DNA of 64,000 bases from JAHCIE01 sp034431435. Lineage in GTDB: Bacteria; Chloroflexota; Anaerolineae; Epilineales; JAHCIE01. Positions 15,464 to 26,709 of this stretch are shown here, in pieces. Both the position numbers and the translations under genes were made by a program. Below the pieces are notes generated by a model that did no database searches, was not told the origin of the DNA, and saw only the letters and a list, made by a program, of their open reading frames with translations. Every line of letters starts with the position of its first letter. Position 1 is the stretch's first letter. Where the stretch lies: assembly GCA_034431435.1 (NCBI GenBank), contig DAOUDG010000084.1, positions 62,001-126,000 on the forward strand. The letters are read 5' to 3'.

Positions 15464-17524
15464 ATGAACCCCGCTACGACCGTCGGCCATAGCTCGCCCC
15501 TTGGCGCTACGATCACTGAAGGTGGCGTCAACTTCAGCCTGTTCTCGCGCACGGCTACAGGGGTCGATCTCCTGTTCTTTGACCGCGAGGACGACGCCAG
15601 GCCCTCGCGCGTGATCTCCCTCGATCCCGTCCGCAATCGCGCCTACCACTACTGGCATGCCTTCGTGCCGGGCGTGCAGCCGGGCCAGATCTACGCCTAC
15701 CGCATATCTGGCCCGTTCGACCCCGCTCGCGGGCTGCGCTTCGACCCGACAAAGGTTCTGCTGGACCCCTACAGCCGCGAGATGGTCGTCCCGCAGGACT
15801 ACACCCGTGAGGCCGCGACCCAGGCGGGCGACAACGCGGCCGCGGCGATGAAGAGCGTGGTCGTGGATACCGAGGCCTACGACTGGGAAGGCGACACCCC
15901 GCTCCACACGCCATCCGCGCGCACCATCATCTATGAGATGCACGTCCGTGGCTTCACCCGCCATCCCAACTCCGGGGTGGCGGAGGAGGTGCGCGGAACC
16001 TACGCCGGACTGGTCGCGAAGATTCCCTATCTCCAGGCGCTCGGCGTCACGGCGGTCGAGCTGCTGCCAGTCTTCCAGTTCGACGCCCAGGCCTGCCCGG
16101 CCGGCGTGGTCAACTACTGGGGCTACCAGCCGGTGTCCTTCTTTGCCCCCCACCGGGCGTACAGTTCGCGACAGACGCCATTGGGACCAGTGACCGAGTT
16201 CAGGGATATGGTCAAAGCCCTGCACCGCGCGGGCATCGAGGTCATTCTCGATGTGGTGTTCAATCACACCGCCGAGGGCGGCGCCGACGGTCCGCTGCTG
16301 AGCCTGCGCGGCATCGACAACCCCACCTACTACATCCTCGATCAAGGCGGGGCGCGCTACGCGGACTATTCCGGCTGCGGCAACAGCCTCAATGCCAATA
16401 ACCCCATCGTCCGGCGCATGATCGTCGATAGCCTGCGCTACTGGGTGACCGAGATGCACGTGGACGGCTTCCGCTTCGACCTGGCGTCAGTCCTCTCGCG
16501 GGACACCGACGGCCGACCCCTGCCGAACCCGCCGGTGCTGTGGGACATCGAGACGGACCCTGAACTAGCCGGCACGAAGCTCATCGCCGAAGCGTGGGAC
16601 GCCGCCGGCCTGTATCAGGTGGGGAGCTTCATCGGGGATGCCTGGAAGGAGTGGAATGGCCGCTTCCGGGACGACACCCGCGACTTCTTCCGTGCGGCGC
16701 ACGGCTCGGTCGGCCGGTTCGCCGACCGGCTGGTCGGCAGCCCCAGCATCTATGGCCACGAGCATCGCGAAGTAGAGCAAAGCATCAACTTCGTGGCCTG
16801 TCACGATGGGTTCACGCTCAACGATGTGGTGTCATACGAGCACAAGCACAACGAGGCGAACGGCGAAGACAACCGCGACGGCGGCGATGACAATCGTACC
16901 TGGAACTGCGGTGTCGAGGGGCCGACCGACGATCCGGCGATAGAGGAACTGCGTAACAGGCAAGTGAAGAACTTCCTGGCCGTGACGCTCCTGGCGCTGG
17001 GCGTGCCCATGATCCTGATGGGCGACGAGGTGAGGCGCACCCAGTTGGGCAACAACAACGCCTACTGTCACGACGACGAGTCGACGTGGTTCGACTGGTC
17101 GCTGCTGGACAAGCACCCGGATATCCAACGCTTCGTGAGCCTGCTCACGAAGCGGCGACTGCTGCGGGACGTGGCGCATGAAGAGCAGCGGGTGAGCCTG
17201 AGCCGGTTGATTCAGCAGGCGCGCCAGGCCTGGCACGGGGTGCGGCTCGACCAGCCTGACTGGGGCGACGACTCCCACAGTATTGCCTTCACCGTGGTGA
17301 TGGAGCGGGAGGGGCTGACCGTCCACTTCATCCTGAATGCGTACTGGGAGGCGCTCGACTTCGAACTGCCCGCCACGGGCGGTCAACCCTGGCGGCGCTG
17401 GATCGACACGTCCCGCCCGCCGCCCGAAGACATCGTTGAGTGGCAGACGGCTACGCCGATTCCCAATGACAACTACCGGGCTGGCCCCCGGTCCGTAGTC
17501 GTGCTGTATGCGGCCGTCGAATGA
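15464..17524 (+). CDS. glgX: glycogen debranching enzyme (GH13 isoamylase type)
   Basis: GlgX hydrolyses alpha-1,6 branches of phosphorylase-trimmed glycogen or maltodextrin. The 686-residue protein (usual ~660-720) has an N-terminal CBM48-like domain and a GH13 barrel. VVFNHTAEGG is region I, GFRFDLASVL contains the nucleophile Asp339, KLIAEAWD the acid/base Glu376 and CHDGFTLNDVVSY the third acid Asp448. The start is supported by GAGAGGG 7 bases upstream. The stop overlaps an in-frame ATG of the next gene, so the two are probably one transcript with the glucosidase and the MalT-like regulator. Confidence 0.95.
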   Translation: MNPATTVGHSSPLGATITEGGVNFSLFSRTATGVDLLFFDREDDARPSRVISLDPVRNRAYHYWHAFVPGVQPGQIYAYRISGPFDPARGLRFDPTKVLLDPYSREMVVPQDYTREAATQAGDNAAAAMKSVVVDTEAYDWEGDTPLHTPSARTIIYEMHVRGFTRHPNSGVAEEVRGTYAGLVAKIPYLQALGVTAVELLPVFQFDAQACPAGVVNYWGYQPVSFFAPHRAYSSRQTPLGPVTEFRDMVKALHRAGIEVILDVVFNHTAEGGADGPLLSLRGIDNPTYYILDQGGARYADYSGCGNSLNANNPIVRRMIVDSLRYWVTEMHVDGFRFDLASVLSRDTDGRPLPNPPVLWDIETDPELAGTKLIAEAWDAAGLYQVGSFIGDAWKEWNGRFRDDTRDFFRAAHGSVGRFADRLVGSPSIYGHEHREVEQSINFVACHDGFTLNDVVSYEHKHNEANGEDNRDGGDDNRTWNCGVEGPTDDPAIEELRNRQVKNFLAVTLLALGVPMILMGDEVRRTQLGNNNAYCHDDESTWFDWSLLDKHPDIQRFVSLLTKRRLLRDVAHEEQRVSLSRLIQQARQAWHGVRLDQPDWGDDSHSIAFTVVMEREGLTVHFILNAYWEALDFELPATGGQPWRRWIDTSRPPPEDIVEWQTATPIPNDNYRAGPRSVVVLYAAVE

Positions 17525-17568
17525 TATCGAGCCAGACCAAGCACACAGCAGCGAGAAAGGAGCGCGAG

Positions 17569-20313
<2,745 letters not shown>

Positions 20314-20330
20314 CGGCCTGCAATGGCGCC

Positions 20331-22964
20331 ATGTCTGCACCCATTCTAGCCACCAAGCTCTACATTCCCACACCCCCGGCCAGGGTGGTGCGCCGCCCGC
20401 GGCTGGTCGCGCGGCTGAACGAGGGCGTGCGCCACAAGCTGACCCTGGTCTCAGCCCCGGCCGGCTTCGGCAAGACGACCCTAGTCAGCGAGTGGGTTGC
20501 CGAGGCCGAGCGGCCGGTCGCCTGGCTGTCGCTAGACGGCGGGGACAACGACCCCGCCCGCTTCCTGGCTTACCTCGTAGCGGCCCTGCAAACCGTCACC
20601 CCGAAGGTGGGCGACAGGGTATTGCCCGTCCTCGAGTCCCCTCAGCCGCCACCGACCGAGTGGATGCTGACCACGTTGCTCAACGAAGTCGCCGCTCTCG
20701 CCGTTGAACTCGTCCTGGTCCTCGATGACTACCACGTCATCGAGGCGAAACCGGTGGACGAGGCCCTCCGTTTCCTGGTGACTCACCTGCCACCCCAGAT
20801 GCGCCTGGTCATCGCCACCCGGGAGGATCCGCCGCTACCCCTGGCGCGGCTACGCGCCAGGGGCGAATTGACCGAAGTACGCGCCGCCGACTTACGCTTT
20901 ACCCCCGCCGAGGCCGCCCACTTCCTCAATGGGGCGATGGGTCTCGACCTCACGGCGGAGGACATCGCCGCGCTGGAGACTCGCACCGAGGGCTGGATCG
21001 CTGGCCTGCAACTGGCCGCGCTTTCGATGCAGGGTCACGACGACCCGGCCCGCTTCATCGAGTCCTTCACGGGCAGCCACCACTTCATCCAGGACTATCT
21101 CATCGAGGAGGTCTTGCAGCAGCAGCCCGACAACGTGCAGACGTTTCTGCTGCGCACCTCGATTCTCGACCGCCTGTGCGGCCCGCTGTGCGCCGCCGTC
21201 CTGAGTAGCGCCGCGACCGCCGCCCAGGACACCCTGGAATCCCTCGACCAGGCCAACCTCTTCGTCATCCCCCTGGACGACGAGCGTCGCTGGTACCGCT
21301 ATCATCACCTGTTCCGGGAACTGCTGCGCCAGCGCCTCGGCCAGACCGGGGCAGACGTGGTAGAGTTGCACACCCACGCCAGCCAGTGGTACGAGGACAA
21401 TGGCCTGGCGATTGAGGCCTTCCACCACGCGGCGGCCGCCAATGATGTCGAGCGCGCGGAGCGGCTCATCAGCGGCGACGGGATTCCCCGCCACCTTCGC
21501 GGCGCGGTGACAGCCATCCTATCCTGGCTGTCATCGTTGCCCAAGAGCGTGTTGGACGCTCGGCCGGGGCTGTGGTGGCGCTATGCCTCGCTGCTGCTGG
21601 TCAGCGGTCAGACGACGGGGGTGGAAGAGAAACTCCAGGCGGCATTGGCTGCCCTGGGAAACGCGGCGGAGGACGCCGAGACCCGCGCCCTGGTCGGCCG
21701 CATCGCCACCGCACGGGGCGTGCTGGCTCTCACGCGCTACGATGTCGACGCCATGCTGACCCAGTCGCGCCTCGCCCTGGCGCACCTGCCCCCCGAAGAC
21801 CTGACACAGCGAGCAAACGCGACCTGGATGCAGGGGCAGGCCTACCTGTGGCGAGGGGATCGAGGGGCGGCCCGCCAGGCCCTGACGGATGCCGTATCCC
21901 TCGGCCAGGCGGCTGGCAGTGTCTTTGTCACCATGCTGGCAACCATCGTCCTGGGACACGTCCAGGAACTGGAAAACGACCTGCATCGAGCCGCCGACAC
22001 GTACCAGCGCGCCTTGCAGATGGCCGGCGATCAGCCGCTGCAAATTGTCAACGAGGCGCATCTGGGCCTGGCCCGCATCCTCTACGAGTGGAACGACCTG
22101 GCGGCCGCCGAGGAACACGGGCGGCAAAGCCTGGACCTGGCGCGGCAGTACGACGCGGTTATCGACCGCTTCATCGTCTGCCAGGTGTTCCTGGCTCGGG
22201 TGCGCCTGGCCCAGGGCGATGTCGCGGGGGCCGCCGCGATGTTGGCCCAGGCCGCCCACGAGGCGCGCCAACGCAACTTCGTGCACCGTATCCCCGATGT
22301 GGCCGCCGCCCAGGTGGCGGTCTTGCTGCGCCAGGGCGAACTGGCGGCAGCGGCGCGGCTTGTCGAGGCCCACGACCTCCCCATGAGCCGCGCCAGGGTG
22401 TCCCTGGCCCAGGGCGACCCGTCGGCCGCCCTCACGACCCTGGAACCGCTGCGCCGCCACGCCGAGAGCATGGGCTGGGCGGATGAGCGGCTCCAGGTCG
22501 CGGTCCTCCAGGCCGTTGCTCTGGATGCGCAGGGCGACCGGGACGCGGCGGTACGGACCCTCGATGACGCGCTGGCGCTGGCCGAGGCGGGCGGTTTCAT
22601 CCGCATCTTTGTCGACGAAGGCCCCCCGATGGCCCAACTTCTGTTCGCGGCGGCGGCGCGGGGCAGCGCGCCGGAGTACGTTGGCCGACTTCGGGCCGCC
22701 TTCGCGACCGGCCAGCGAGCGACTGAACCGCCTGCCCCTCGTCTCCCCGCCTCCCCCGCCCACCCCCTGGCGGAGCCGTTGAGCGAACGCGAGCTAGAGG
22801 TACTCCGCCTCGTCGCCGAGGGCCTCTCCAATCGCGAGATTGGCGAGCGGTTGTTCCTCGCCTTGAATACGGTCAAGGGCTACAACCGGGTTATCTTCGA
22901 GAAGTTGCAGGTCGCAAGGCGGACCGAAGCGGTAGCCCGGGCACGCGAACTCGGCCTGCTATGA
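20331..22964 (+). CDS. MalT-type LuxR-family transcriptional regulator (STAND ATPase)
   Basis: The 877-residue protein has the MalT architecture: an N-terminal NTPase domain with Walker A at residues 43-50 (PAGFGKTT) and Walker B VLVLDDYH near 133, a winged-helix part with RWYRYHHLFRELLRQRL, a long TPR-like superhelix (about 390-780) and a C-terminal LuxR helix-turn-helix at residues 816-877 (LSERELEVLRLVAEGLSNREIGERL, TVKGYN). Such proteins bind an inducer and ATP, oligomerise and activate transcription. It starts 17 bases after the glucosidase gene, so it may sense a maltodextrin-like sugar and control the block; that is inference. A Pro-rich linker precedes the HTH. Confidence 0.92.
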   Translation: MSAPILATKLYIPTPPARVVRRPRLVARLNEGVRHKLTLVSAPAGFGKTTLVSEWVAEAERPVAWLSLDGGDNDPARFLAYLVAALQTVTPKVGDRVLPVLESPQPPPTEWMLTTLLNEVAALAVELVLVLDDYHVIEAKPVDEALRFLVTHLPPQMRLVIATREDPPLPLARLRARGELTEVRAADLRFTPAEAAHFLNGAMGLDLTAEDIAALETRTEGWIAGLQLAALSMQGHDDPARFIESFTGSHHFIQDYLIEEVLQQQPDNVQTFLLRTSILDRLCGPLCAAVLSSAATAAQDTLESLDQANLFVIPLDDERRWYRYHHLFRELLRQRLGQTGADVVELHTHASQWYEDNGLAIEAFHHAAAANDVERAERLISGDGIPRHLRGAVTAILSWLSSLPKSVLDARPGLWWRYASLLLVSGQTTGVEEKLQAALAALGNAAEDAETRALVGRIATARGVLALTRYDVDAMLTQSRLALAHLPPEDLTQRANATWMQGQAYLWRGDRGAARQALTDAVSLGQAAGSVFVTMLATIVLGHVQELENDLHRAADTYQRALQMAGDQPLQIVNEAHLGLARILYEWNDLAAAEEHGRQSLDLARQYDAVIDRFIVCQVFLARVRLAQGDVAGAAAMLAQAAHEARQRNFVHRIPDVAAAQVAVLLRQGELAAAARLVEAHDLPMSRARVSLAQGDPSAALTTLEPLRRHAESMGWADERLQVAVLQAVALDAQGDRDAAVRTLDDALALAEAGGFIRIFVDEGPPMAQLLFAAAARGSAPEYVGRLRAAFATGQRATEPPAPRLPASPAHPLAEPLSERELEVLRLVAEGLSNREIGERLFLALNTVKGYNRVIFEKLQVARRTEAVARARELGLL

Positions 22965-23089
22965 CAATCGCTCGCTAAAGCCCCCACAACAACACCCTCA
23001 ATTGATACTTTGGTGTCTTCACGGGCACACCTTTCCGGCGATACGATGTCCGCGGACTTCGGTACAATCGCTGGGAGGAGCAATGACCG

Positions 23090-23248
23090 ATGAAGCCAAG
23101 ACGGCTCGGTGGCCTGTCAGCCCTGATCCTCGCCGCGGCCTACGTGGCGGGCGCGGCGAGGATTCCTTGGCGACGGCCCAAGCACGGCGCGGATTCGCGG
23201 CAAGTCCCAGCCCATGATGAGAGAGTAGAGATAAGGAGTGTCAGATGA
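23090..23248 (+). pseudogene. remnant of a small membrane protein (52 codons)
   Basis: ATG at 23090 follows GGAGGAGCA, and the frame runs to a TGA that overlaps the next gene's ATG as ATGA. The first 23 residues (MKPRRLGGLSALILAAAYVAGAA) look like the start of a multi-pass membrane protein of the DUF4386 kind. After that the sequence turns basic and polar (RIPWRRPKHGADSRQ), so a deletion seems to have joined a first helix to unrelated bases. It could instead be a real leader peptide that couples translation of the DUF6326 gene. A second ATG in another frame at 23083 gives an uninteresting ORF. Confidence 0.45.
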
Positions 23249-23742
23249 ACACCAGGCACACGAGTGCAGGCTTCGAGCGCCGACGAATGGTGCTCTCAAC
23301 GCTGTGGATCTTCGCGGTCCTCAACTACATCTACGCGGACATCTACACACTGTTCTTCAATCCGGTCTTGCAGCCGGAGGTGACCAAGAGGTTCGCCGAG
23401 GGCTACGTGGGGGACATTCAGATTACGCAAGGGTTCGTTCTGGTGACGGCGATCCTGATGGAGACGGCCATTGCCATGGTACTGCTGTCCCGCGTGTTAC
23501 CCTATCGCGCCAACCGCTGGGCGAACATCCTGTCGGGCGGGCTACATACCTTGTTCGTCGCGTGGTCGCTGCTCGGCGACACGCCGACTGCCTTCTATGC
23601 AATGTTCGCAGCGATCGAGATCGCCTGCACCCTGTTCATCGTGTGGTATGCCTGGAGGTGGCCCGTCGTTGCTGACCAGCCGGAGGGATTTCACGCCATC
23701 CAGGACAACCCGCAGGGCAGCGCTTCGGTGTCTGGCGATTAG
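23245..23742 (+). CDS. DUF6326 family membrane protein
   Basis: The 165-residue protein has four membrane helices and the family start LSTLWIFAVLNYIYADIYTLFF, with a Tyr/Asp-containing first helix and GDIQITQGFVLVTAILMETAIAMVLLS. The function of the family is unknown; members often stand next to transcriptional regulators and DUF4386 proteins. AAGGAG is 6 bases upstream of the ATG. It overlaps the upstream remnant ORF by 4 bases. Confidence 0.8.
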   Translation: MNTRHTSAGFERRRMVLSTLWIFAVLNYIYADIYTLFFNPVLQPEVTKRFAEGYVGDIQITQGFVLVTAILMETAIAMVLLSRVLPYRANRWANILSGGLHTLFVAWSLLGDTPTAFYAMFAAIEIACTLFIVWYAWRWPVVADQPEGFHAIQDNPQGSASVSGD

Positions 23743-23820
23743 CGCCGACCTGCCGATATGCTACTCGTGGTTGAGCAGGCGACGACAGCCATGATCGCCT
23801 GACGCCGCTGGGACAGGCAT

Positions 23821-24093
23821 ATGCTGAACGAACTCTCTCCCAAACGCGACTCAGATGGGCCGATGGTCTATCAGATCCGCCTCGAGGGCCATCTGGGGCC
23901 GCAATGGGCCGACTGGTTCGAGGGCCTGATCATCACCGGCGACGATGGCGACACGCTGCTGACCGGCCCCGTCGTCGATCAGGCTGCGCTGCACGGGCTG
24001 CTGCGAAAAGTGCGCGATCTGGGGCTGGCCCTGGTGTCGATCCATCGCATCCCATCAGCGGAACAGCCCCGCCACAAGGAGGCGGACCAATGA
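23821..24093 (+). CDS. small conserved protein of unknown function
   Basis: The 90-residue soluble protein has the pattern YQIRLEGHLGPQWADWFEGL followed by GPVVDQAALHGLLRKVRDLG. I recall this pattern from a widespread family of ~90-residue bacterial proteins that accompany DUF4386 or other membrane proteins; no function is known to me. GPV-DQAALHGLL is the most conserved part. Its stop codon overlaps the ATG at 24090 as ATGA, so it is translationally coupled to the C_GCAxxG_C_C gene. Confidence 0.7.
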   Translation: MLNELSPKRDSDGPMVYQIRLEGHLGPQWADWFEGLIITGDDGDTLLTGPVVDQAALHGLLRKVRDLGLALVSIHRIPSAEQPRHKEADQ

Positions 24094-24938
24094 CTGCCAC
24101 AGAATCAAACTCGATATCGTCGTTGGGGACCATTCGAGCCTTTCTGCGTGAAGGGACCTGATCAGAAGCCATCATGAGCGTCGTTGACGCTGCCTTCGAG
24201 CGCCCGTTGAAGACCGAGGAGGAAGCCGCCACGCCCCTGGCGGGCGGTCTCCTGGGAAACGGGTACCAGTGCGGCATGCTGTGGGGGGCTACCCTGGCGG
24301 CGGGGGCGGAGACCTACCGCCGACTTGGTCCCGGTCCGCAGGCCGAGGCCACGGCGGTTATGACAGCTCAACGCCTCGTCGACGCCTTCCGTGCCCGTGC
24401 CCGGCATGTCGACTGCTCCGATATCACCGAAGTCGAATGGAAGACGGCAACGAAGGGCCAGATGGTCAGGTTCGTTGCCAGGGGCGGGCCGATTGGCTGC
24501 TTCCGGCTGGCTGCCGACTATGCCCCACTGGCATTCAACGCGGCCAATGCCGCCCTCGCCGAGCCTCCCAGCGCGGCGCCCGTCCCCCCCGTGAGCTGCG
24601 CCGCGCAGCTCGCGCAAGCAATGGGCGCGTCCGATTTGCATACGGTCATGGCGGCGGGGCTGGCAGGCGGCATTGGCCTGTGCGGCGCGGCGTGCGGCGC
24701 GCTGGGCGCGGCGATCTGGCTGACGGGGATGGCCCGGCCGGAGGCGGGCGGCACGCTCGACTACAGCAACCCGGCCTATACCCGGCTCGTCGAGCGGTTT
24801 CTCGAAGCCTCGGACTACGAGTTCGAATGCGCCGCCATCGTCGGCCGCCAGTTTGAGAACGTCGCGGACCACGCGGCGTATCTGCGCCAGGGGGGCTGCT
24901 CAAGAATCATAGCCGCCTTGGCTCGTCAGGAAGGATAG
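24090..24938 (+). CDS. C_GCAxxG_C_C family redox protein with in-frame UGA at codon 24 (selenocysteine or nonsense)
   Basis: Read through TGA at 24159-24161, the product has 282 residues. The first part is MTATESNSISSLGTIRAFLREGT, then the UGA, then SEAIMSVVDAAFERPL in the same frame. As I recall the family, homologues have EGTCSE here, so the UGA replaces a conserved cysteine. Later cysteines are at about 61 (YQCG), 109, 137 (IGCF), 170 (SCAA), 198 and 202 (GLCGAACGALG), 247 and 270. The family is thought to be redox-active; its reaction is not known. If UGA is a plain stop, the working gene would start at ATG 24174 (254 residues), which has only a weak ribosome-binding site. Neighbours are a coupled 90-residue protein and a DUF4386 gene. 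Confidence 0.7.
24165..24197 (+). promoter_or_regulatory. candidate SECIS-like hairpin downstream of the in-frame UGA
   Basis: AGCGTC (24177-24182) and GACGCT (24186-24191) form a perfect six-base stem with a GTT loop. GAAG (24165-24168) and CTTC (24194-24197) can extend it with an internal bulge. The apical loop begins 21 bases after the UGA and its first base is G, which fits the loose bacterial SECIS rules as I remember them. GC-rich DNA forms such hairpins by chance, so this is weak on its own. Confidence 0.3.
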
Positions 24939-24941
24939 ACC

Positions 24942-25676
24942 ATGAACGCGCATCGCCGAACGGCGATTCTCGTCGGAGTGTTGTACATCATCGGGACCGT
25001 TGCCGGCGTCCTGAGTATTGTTGTTGCCGGGCCTATGGTAGGCGGCCCGTCTCACGCGGAGCCAGACTACCTGGCTAAGATCGCTGGTCAAGAGACCCAG
25101 CTCATCATGGGCGCCCTGTTCCTGCTGACGATGGGTCTGGCCCTGGCGATGATTCCGGCCGTCGCGTTTCCCCTCCTGAAGGGAGCGAACGAGGTTCTCG
25201 CGCTGGGCTATGTGGTCTTCCGGGGCGCGTTGGAGACGAGCATCACCATTGGCACGGCTGTCTGCTGGCTCCTGCTCCTGCCTGTCGCACAGGGGCTTGC
25301 TGGCGGAGGAGTGACGAGCGTGTCCTACTATCACTCCACCGGCGCCCTCGTGCTGGAAGCATCCAGCATGCTGGGTGCAATGCTGGCGATCGTTTTTCCC
25401 CTGGGAGCGCTGATGTTCTACGCGCTACTGTATCAGTCGAGGCTGGTCCCTCGCTGGCTGTCTGGGTGGGGTCTCGTGGCAGCCATTCCGTACCTCGGAG
25501 CCGGCCTTCTCAGCCTGTTCGGCATCGTCACGTCCAGTTCTGCCAGCTATAGCATCCTGGTCGTTCCCATGCTGGTCCAGGAGATGGTTCTCGCAGCATG
25601 GTTGATTGTCAAGGGCTTTAGCCCCCTGGCCCTGGCCTCCCGGCCACCACTTCAGGTCGAGCTTGTAGCGAGCTAG
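24942..25676 (+). CDS. DUF4386 family membrane protein
   Basis: The 244-residue protein begins RRTAILVGVLYIIGTVAGVLS, the usual DUF4386 start, and has six to seven membrane helices. The family also shows YVVFRGALETSITI and MLGAMLAIVFPLGALMFYALLYQSRLVPRWLSGWGL, both present here. Function is unknown. It starts 3 bases after the C_GCAxxG_C_C gene, with GGAAGGA upstream, so it is in the same operon. Confidence 0.85.
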   Translation: MNAHRRTAILVGVLYIIGTVAGVLSIVVAGPMVGGPSHAEPDYLAKIAGQETQLIMGALFLLTMGLALAMIPAVAFPLLKGANEVLALGYVVFRGALETSITIGTAVCWLLLLPVAQGLAGGGVTSVSYYHSTGALVLEASSMLGAMLAIVFPLGALMFYALLYQSRLVPRWLSGWGLVAAIPYLGAGLLSLFGIVTSSSASYSILVVPMLVQEMVLAAWLIVKGFSPLALASRPPLQVELVAS

Positions 25677-25701
25677 TGGCTCGCCCCAGAAAAGGACACC
25701 C

Positions 25702-26673
25702 ATGAAAGCAATCGTGATCTCCGGATACGGCCCGCCCGAGCGACTCCAGTTGCGGGACGTGAACAAGCCCACGCCGGGGGACGGTGAAGTCGTGCTCAAG
25801 GTCCACGCGGCGTCGCTCAATGCGGCCGACGTTCATCTTCTCACGGCCGACATCGTCCTGGTCCGCCTGTACGCCGGGCTGCTGAAGCCGAAGTTTAGCA
25901 TCTGCGGCGCGGATGTCGCAGGGCGCGTCGAGGCCGTCGGCAACGGCGTGACGCGCTTCCAGCCAGGTGACGAGGTGGTCGGCGACATATCGGGGTCGGG
26001 CTTCGGTGGCCTGGCGGAGTACGCCCGCGCCCGCGACGATGTGTTGGTCCCCAAGCCGGCTAACCTGTCCTTCGCGATGGCCGCCGCCATCCCCCTGGCG
26101 GCGACGACGGCCCTGCAAGGCCTGCGTGACCAGGGCGGGCTTCAGGCGGGGCAGAAGGTGCTCATCAGCGGCGCGTCAGGCGGCGTGGGCACGTTCGCCG
26201 TGCAGATTGCGAAGGCTCTCGGCGCGGACGTCACGGCCGTGTGCAGCACGCGCAACCTGGACATGGTGCGCGAGTTGGGCGCTGACCACGTCATCGACTA
26301 CACCCGCGAGGACTTTACCCAGAATGGGCAGCAGTATGACCTGATTCTCGCCGTCAACGGCTACCATTCCCTGTCCGACTACCAGCGCGCCCTCACGCCC
26401 AACGGGGTCTATGTCATGGCCGGTGGCACGGGACGGCAGATACTGGAAGCGATGACCCTGGGCCGGCTGCGTTCCAGGAGCGCGGGCGCCAGGTTCGTGG
26501 TCCTGACGGCCAGGCCAAGCCAGAAGGACCTGGCGTTCATCCTGGACCTGGTAGAGGCGGGCAAGGTCACACCGGTCATCGACCGCAGCTACCCTCTCGA
26601 CCAGACGGCCGATGCCTTCCGCTACCTGATTGAGGAGCACGCCAGAGGCAAGGTTGTCATTACACTAGACTAA
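25702..26673 (+). CDS. MDR-family NAD(P)-dependent oxidoreductase (quinone reductase type)
   Basis: The 323-residue protein is a medium-chain dehydrogenase/reductase without catalytic zinc ligands. The N-terminal GroES-like fold has MKAIVISGYGPPERLQLRDV and ICGADVAGRVEAVGNGV. The Rossmann part has GASGGVGTFAVQIAKALGADVTAVCS, with the pattern of NADPH-preferring enzymes, and DHVIDYTREDFTQ. It probably reduces quinones or enones. The next gene is a close paralogue with the same motifs (RVIDYTRQDFTQQ), so the pair looks like a tandem duplication. Confidence 0.88.
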   Translation: MKAIVISGYGPPERLQLRDVNKPTPGDGEVVLKVHAASLNAADVHLLTADIVLVRLYAGLLKPKFSICGADVAGRVEAVGNGVTRFQPGDEVVGDISGSGFGGLAEYARARDDVLVPKPANLSFAMAAAIPLAATTALQGLRDQGGLQAGQKVLISGASGGVGTFAVQIAKALGADVTAVCSTRNLDMVRELGADHVIDYTREDFTQNGQQYDLILAVNGYHSLSDYQRALTPNGVYVMAGGTGRQILEAMTLGRLRSRSAGARFVVLTARPSQKDLAFILDLVEAGKVTPVIDRSYPLDQTADAFRYLIEEHARGKVVITLD

Positions 26674-26709
26674 GGCGGCTTGGGAGAGACCCGAGCCTGG
26701 GGAGGCGAA

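Noticed and set aside
23063..23068. TACAAT as -10 box for the remnant ORF at 23090
   Set aside because: I found no -35 hexamer at 16-18 bases upstream, so the evidence is too weak.
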